From Acorus gramineus (lineage: Eukaryota; Streptophyta; Magnoliopsida; Acorales; Acoraceae), in the NCBI GenBank assembly GCA_030737835.1, contig CM060855.1:17868378-17932377 (forward strand): a stretch of 64,000 nt of DNA. Reading direction: 5' to 3'. Shown piece by piece: positions 58,600 to 64,000 of this stretch (position 1 is the first letter of the stretch; each line of letters begins with the position of its first letter). A program made the position numbers and the translations under genes. The notes beneath the pieces were generated by a model. The model made no database searches and had not been told where the DNA came from. It was given only the letters and a program-made list of their open reading frames with translations.

Positions 58600-60879
58600 A
58601 TTGACATGGAATGTTTTTACCGCTCGATTTGCGGATTGTCATTTTGATGAGACAATATTCCCGTCGTTAGGGGAGAAAATCCGTCGCCAGAAGAACGACG
58701 TGAACTTACATGGCAAACTCCATCTTTGTCTCATCTTGATCCTCGCACTAATCAATGTGAAACTGAAGTGCAAAGAATCACCCATCTTCAAAGAATTGCG
58801 CATCAATTGCCAGATGCATTCAATGATGCAGCAAAAGTGATGAAATCACATATTCCAGCTGCTAATACTCCAGCTCGAATTAATGTTCCAATAGGAAAAA
58901 CTGTTAATATGCCGGCTAATGAATCAACAAAAACACGCCTGAAGCGTGGAAGACCTATAGGCTCAAAAGATTCAGCTCCCCGAAGGAGAAAAACAATGAA
59001 GAATAATTCTCTAGAAGAGTATGAAACACTTGAAAGACCCACAATAATAACTCCTACAGAGAAAGAAGTCCCTGAAGTGACACAAGTCTCCGAAGAGACT
59101 GACGTCCCTGAAGTGACGCCCGTGCATGAAGAACAAGTACATGGAAATGAAGAAATTTCCATAAATTATGCAAATTCACAAATATTGTGGGATCGAAAGC
59201 AAGTGCTTGTTGATGATATATTCTCATTTGCAGTAGCTACAGAAATCATTTCAGATAATGATTTAGAACCACGTTCAGTGGATGAATGCAGACGAAAAAA
59301 TTGTTGGCCACAATGGAAAGCTGCTATTCAAACAGAATTGGATTCACTTGCAAAACACCAAGTATTTGGACCAGTAGTCCTAACCCCTGAAGGTGTTAAA
59401 CCAGTAGGATGTAAATGGGTGTTTGCGAGAAAACGAAATGAAAGAAACGAGATTGTTAGATACAAAGCTCGTCTTGTGGCACAGGGTTTCCTGCAGAGAC
59501 CTGGGATAGATTTTGAAGAGACATATTCTCCTGTGATGGACACAATCACATTTCGGTATTTAATTAGTCTTGTAGTCTCAGAAGGACTTGACATGCAGCT
59601 AATGGATGTGGTTACTGCATATTTATATGGAAAATTAGATACCGACATTTATATGAAAGTTCCTGAAGGACTAAAATTGCCTGAAGCAAAACCACGAAAC
59701 ATGTACTCAATCAAGCTAAGACGATCCTTGTATGGATTAAAGCAATCTGGACGAATGTGGTATAACCGTCTTAGTGAGTACTTAATAAAAGAAGGATATG
59801 TCAATGATCCAATATGCCCCTGTGTATTTATTAAGAAAACGGAACTCGGATTTACCATTATTGCAGTATATGTTGATGATATTAATCTAATTGGGACTCC
59901 TGAAGAGCTCGAAAAGGCTTCCGAATATCTGAAAAAGGAGTTTGAAATGAAAGATCTTGGAAAAACAAGATATTGTCTCGGCTTGCAAATTGAGCAAAGT
60001 TCAAATGGGATACTTGTTCATCAAACAACATATGTTGAAAAAATCCTGAAGCGTTTTAATATGGACAAATGTCATCCATTAAGTACTCCAATGGTAGTAA
60101 GGTTACTTGACCCAAAGAAGGACCCTTTTCGTCCAAAAGAAGATACTGAAAATCTTCTTGGTCCTGAAGTACCATATCTTAGTGCAATTGGTGCCTTATT
60201 ATATTTGGCCCAATGCACTAGACCTGACATTGCATTTTCAGTTAATTTATTGGCCAGATTTAGCTCTGCACCAACTCGAAGGCATTGGAATGGTGTGAAG
60301 CACATTTTTCGTTATCTTCGTGGAACGTCAGACATGGGTCTATTCTATGCAAAGGATTCCAATAATGGTGCACAACTAAAGGGTTATGCAGATTCAGGAT
60401 ATCTTTCAGATCCTCACAAGGCTCGCTCACAAACAGGCTATGTATTCACTTGTGGTGGCACAGCAATCTCTTGGCAATCCATGAAACAGACTTTGGTCGC
60501 CACGTCTTCTAACCACTCTGAGATTCTTGCACTCCACGAAGCAAGCCGGGAATGCGTGTGGATAAGGTCTTTGGTTCATCATATTCGTACTGCATGCGGA
60601 CTATCTCTCATTACAGATGTTCCAACAACTATATATGAAGACAATGCAGCATGCATTGCTCAAATCAAAGGGGGATATATCAAGGGTGATAGAACAAAGC
60701 ATATTTCTCCAAAATTCTTTTACACTCATGAGCTCCAGCAGAGACATGAAATTGATGTTCAACAAATTCAGTCAAAGGACAATCTTGCAGATTTGTTTAC
60801 TAAAGCTTTGTCGACATCAACATTCAAGAAGCTGGTGTATGAAATCGGGATGCGACGAGTTTGCGACCAAAATTCTTGA
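58600..60879 (+). CDS. Copia reverse transcriptase–RNase H (polyprotein fragment)
   Basis: Read-through from about 58690 to the TGA at 60879, without a natural ATG at its 5' end. RT: QAEL-like IQTELDSLAKHQVFG, GCKWVFARK, YKARLVAQGF, ETYSPVMD, VVTAYLYG, SLYGLKQSGRMWY, and the catalytic YVDDI (YVDDM is more common) at about 59868–59882. RNase H: GYADSGYLSD, SRSQTGY-type ARSQTGYVF, NHSEILAL and EDNAACIAQ, ending DLFTKALSTSTFKKLVYEIG. The preceding integrase tail (FADCHFDETIFPSLG, from 58617) is in another frame: one G appears lost from the G-run at about 58672. RT and RNase H seem uninterrupted and could still fold. Acts in the cytoplasmic particle to copy element RNA. Confidence 0.85.
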
Positions 60880-61128
60880 AATCTTGTACTTATGAGGGGA
60901 GTAATTTTTATGACATTTTGCGAACTGTACTCTTTTTCCTTCGCCTAGGTTTTGTCCCATTGGGTTTTCCTGGCAAGGTTTTAATGAGGCAGTGTCAAAC
61001 GCATACACTATTATACGATTAAGTTACATTGTACTCTTTTTCCTTCGCTTTGGTTTTTTCCCATTGGGTTTTCCAAGCAAGGTTTTAATGAGGCAATTTT
61101 CTTAGCGTGGTGGTCATCCAAGGGGGAG

Positions 61129-61433
61129 TGTTGTGAATATGGTGGATAACCACCACTTCTCTAACCTATAACCTCCCCCACTCTTCAACTCTATAACCCC
61201 CCCACTCTTCTATTCCATAACACTATTATTGCCCCACTATCTCCCCCTCACCTCTATAGACTTGTAACTCTCCACCTTTGGGATTCCTCTATGCACCCTA
61301 TAAATAGAGGGGTTCTCTCTTGTAATCTACTAACAAATATTGAATAAGAAATCTCTCTTTACTTCTCTTCTCTATATACTTGTGTGCTTTGTTTATATAC
61401 TCTTATATATCATATTCTATTTAGTTTACAACC
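61129..61433 (+). repeat. 3' LTR of the copia element
   Basis: TGTTGTGAATATGGTGG … TTTACAAC after the purine tract AGGGGGAG (61121–61128). TATAAATA at 61299–61306. Its last base(s) differ from the 5' LTR, hiding the exact end. Confidence 0.85.
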
Positions 61434-61570
61434 AATTTTTTTTTCAGTAGAATGGTGTTTCTAGGATTTGATCCCTTGACATTTTCACATGGTGGGAGGT
61501 GCTTACCGACTTAACCAAGGCTTGATTGGCAAACTCATATGGTACTTTTATTTTTAAGTGTAATCTTTCA

Positions 61571-62117
61571 CTCGTTTGGGGTGTGACATAAGGTTATTCG
61601 CCCTTGATAGCTATACTAGGATAGATAACAATCCATGCTGAATAGGTAAATTTTTGTTTGGTTGTCTTTTCTGTTATTCTCATTGAAAAACGTAAAATTG
61701 ATCTTTTTGTTGTTTGGTTCACCTTGGATAAAGTAAGGATAAGTGGTAGATAAGAGATGGATAAAAGTTTATGACTTTTTAAATGACAAATATACCCCTG
61801 CATAAATAATTTGTGTTTGGGAATAAATATGAGAGATGTGTGTGTGATATGATTGATGTGACAGTTTTTGGAATTTGTGCAGAGAGTGTTTGGTTAGATA
61901 AATTTTTTAAAATGACAGAGAAGGGTATTTTTATCCATTGGCATAGATAAACCCTGATAGGCAATTCCACCATTTTCTTATAATAGTTATTAGGCCTTAT
62001 CCTAGCTTATCCAGGCATAGCTATCAAGGTTTATTCTTGTCAAACAAACAGCTGTTTGGGGGCTATTCTACTGTATTCTCCCCTATCCATTATTTATTCT
62101 CCACCCCAAAAGGGGGG
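61571..62117. mobile_element. MITE with CCCCCC-type ends, second copy
   Basis: Long similarity to 5196–5730: 'ttgatagctatact(a/g)ggata', 'gtggtagataagagat', 'atacccctgcataaat' and 'tttggggctattcta'. Right end reverse-complemented: CCCCCCTTTTGGGGTGG. The left C-run is lost (starts CGTTTGGGGTGTG). Confidence 0.72.
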
Positions 62118-62450
62118 TAATTCTTTATTTGGTAGCGACATAAGTTATTCTATGATAAATTACTATTTCAATACATATAAGACATAAGTCATTCTCTTCT
62201 CTCTTTGGTTGTGTATTAAGTTATTCGTGTTGGGAAACGTAATCAAAGAATCTATTGTTGCTTGGTTGACCACTGATAAATTATGAACAAAAGATAAATA
62301 AAATATGGATAATGAATTATAAAAAATAAATAATTGATTCGACATGTGAATCCCTTGATTTATAAAAGATGATAATAACATGTGAGCCCCAAGCTCAACC
62401 TTGGGTATAGGCAGCCCATGCGACTGCTTAGGGCACCACCAGGGCTAGCT

Positions 62451-63066
62451 AAGGGTCATCAAAAAGCCCGTGGCCCGAAAGCTTGGCCAGCTCGGCCTGG
62501 GCCTATAGGGCCAAAGCCCGGCCCGTTTTTAGGGAGGGCCGGGCTCGAGCCGCCCTTCTGAGGCCCGGCCTGCAGGCCCTCCCGAAGTGGGCTCGTTCGG
62601 GCCAGCCCGCAAACCCGACCCGTAGGCCCGCCTGCGGGCCCGACCCATAGGCCCATGGGGGCAATCCAATAAATGAGTTACATGTAATTTTTATTTGAAT
62701 TGTGGTTGAATTATACAAATTATTGACATTTATGTAGGTGCTAACCTAGTTAGGTACATGTAGTTATTTATTTTTTCAAATAATTAATTCATTTAATATT
62801 TTTATTTTAAAAATTCAATAGATATAAATATTTTTTTTAACATTATACTTTAAATTTTGTTTTATTTGAACATTATATACAAATGAACAACTTAATATTA
62901 AAAAATAAAAAAAAATTAAGATGTTTAGAATTTGAACTCGTAGGCTCGCCTGTGGACCAGAACCCAGGCCCGGCCCGTTCAGGCCCAGGCCAGTGGGCAA
63001 GGCCTGGGCCCTGTTTTTTGGCCACGGGCCTGGGCCCTATTTCAACGGGCCGGGCCGTTGCTGACC
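62451..63066. mobile_element. GGGCC-rich hAT-like MITE
   Basis: GC-rich ends with many GGCCCGGCC/GGGCCTGGG repeats surround an AT-rich core (62660–62940). Left end GGGTCATCAAAAAGCCCG; reverse complement of right end GGGTCAGCAACGGCCCGG. Target duplication not clear. Apparent ORFs inside are repeat artefacts. Confidence 0.6.
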
Positions 63067-63740
63067 CGTAGGGCTTGCCCCAAATCCCAATTGCCACAAA
63101 CCTATCTATAGAGGCTCAGCCCATCTTATCGTATTATTTATCACATTAACCTTTTAAATCCAATCATTCATTAAAAGTCCATTCATCCAACGGTGTGTAA
63201 TCATTTGACATTTAATTTTTTTTCAGATCTTATAACAAAAGGTGAACACTCTTGCCCCCTTCTCTACCCCTTTTTTTTTTTAAAGTTCAAATGCTATGAA
63301 ATATGATTTGATAAAGATGTCTTATCCCAGCAACATGCATACACATATAGTATTTTTTAAATGTGAATATAGGTTTGATGATTGAATATTTGAAACATAA
63401 ATTTTAATAAACAATAAACATGAAAGAAACAAATGGTAAAATGAGTATTTTTTATAATTTAAATAGTGATTTAAAAAATTCATGCAATCAAATTTTAAGA
63501 TCCACTATTGAAGTTGACAAGCTTTCAAAACATTATATCTTCAAAATGAAGACTCCATTAGAATTGAGGGGTCTTTACATATCCAAAATCTTCAATGGGA
63601 GTCTTCAAAATAAAGACTTCCTTAAGAGATGCTCTTAGGATAGAGGGAGAGAAAGAGGGATCTCCCCTACCCTCTCTCTCTACCCTACATTCTCTCTGGC
63701 GTCCTCTGACCATCATCGCCCTGTCGCCCCCTCTGGTCGG
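63067..63740. other. Spacer
   Basis: No gene or element end recognised in this AT-rich stretch. Confidence 0.4.
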
Positions 63741-63972
63741 AATAAAGAAGAAGGGAGATAAAAGCGAGGCAGGCATGTTGATGCTTTCGACAGTCCTAAT
63801 GTGTGCATGGGTTATATTGCAGGCGAGAAATGACATGGTGTTCAAAAGGGCCAGCTTCTATTTTGACAACCTGTGGGTATTTGTGAAATCGAGCATCAAG
63901 GAATGGGGCTCGATGTTGGCGGGGGTTGCACGACTTCAAGTGGGAGATGATACTATGTGCATCATCGAGTAA
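63741..63972 (+). pseudogene. LINE ORF2 C-terminal fragment
   Basis: AWVILQARNDMVFKRASFYF … LWVFVKSSIKEWGSM, then TAA at 63970, is the tail typical of plant non-LTR retrotransposon ORF2 after the zinc-binding segment (W.…ERN..VF pattern). No RT precedes it. The window ends 28 bp later. Confidence 0.6.
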
Positions 63973-64000
63973 ATGGTGGTTGTGACGGCTTGGTTGGTTT

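Larger units (their letters stand above)
55528..61433 (+). mobile_element. Ty1/copia LTR retrotransposon, internally deleted
   Basis: Two LTRs of about 305 bp in the same direction bracket a 5.3-kb interior with a PBS, a long repeat-rich leader, a duplicated and broken integrase tail, an intact RT/RNase H frame and a purine tract (aagggggag) before the 3' LTR. No gag, protease or integrase core found. No matching 5-bp target duplication found (tgact on the left; accaa or caatt on the right). Confidence 0.88.

Noticed and set aside
62459..62718. Gly/Pro/Ala-rich ORFs near 62.5 and 63 kb
   Set aside because: Produced by GGGCC tandem motifs of a MITE read in several frames.

Overview
This is a plant nuclear genomic window, AT-rich overall. 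GT–AG introns, a plant GATA factor, an L-type lectin receptor kinase and plant Ty1/copia, Ty3/gypsy, SINE, LINE and MITE sequences all point to an angiosperm. The GC-rich exons of the kinase in an AT-rich background would fit a monocot, but I cannot name the species.

Only four loci look like working host genes. (1) At 454–3367 (−) is the 5' part of a conserved plant nuclear protein gene that runs off the left edge. (2) At 17211–17702 (+) is a small GATA zinc-finger factor. (3) At 35943–38366 (−) is a complete two-exon L-type LecRK. (4) At 48976–53524 (−) is a complete five-exon TPR gene of the TTC33 type.

Layout. 0–15 kb: segmental copies of the first exon of gene 1 and of a Myb/SANT ORF, separated by MITEs, SINEs, a captured RNA polymerase III subunit-2 fragment and a dead PIF/Harbinger transposase. 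The paralogous copies act as internal empty sites, so several insertions can be placed to the base. 15–22.7 kb: the GATA gene, then AT-rich repeats with a large inverted repeat. 22.7–31.5 kb: a head-to-tail array with four LTRs and three short non-coding internal domains of a non-autonomous Ty3/gypsy-like element; its right end lies inside a GATA pseudogene. 31.5–48 kb: GATA pseudogenes, their upstream repeat, a tandem duplication with an offset of about 3.05 kb, a LecRK whose 3' end carries a hAT-like insertion next to the stop codon, and a minisatellite on its 5' side. 48–55 kb: the TTC33-like gene and tandem MITEs. 55.5–61.4 kb: a Ty1/copia element with both LTRs and intact RT/RNase H but no recognisable gag or protease and little integrase. 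61.4–64 kb: MITEs and a LINE tail.

The genes do not form a pathway. The common theme is tandem duplication followed by transposon insertion, most clearly in the GATA cluster (one intact copy, three broken ones) and the exon-1 copies of gene 1.
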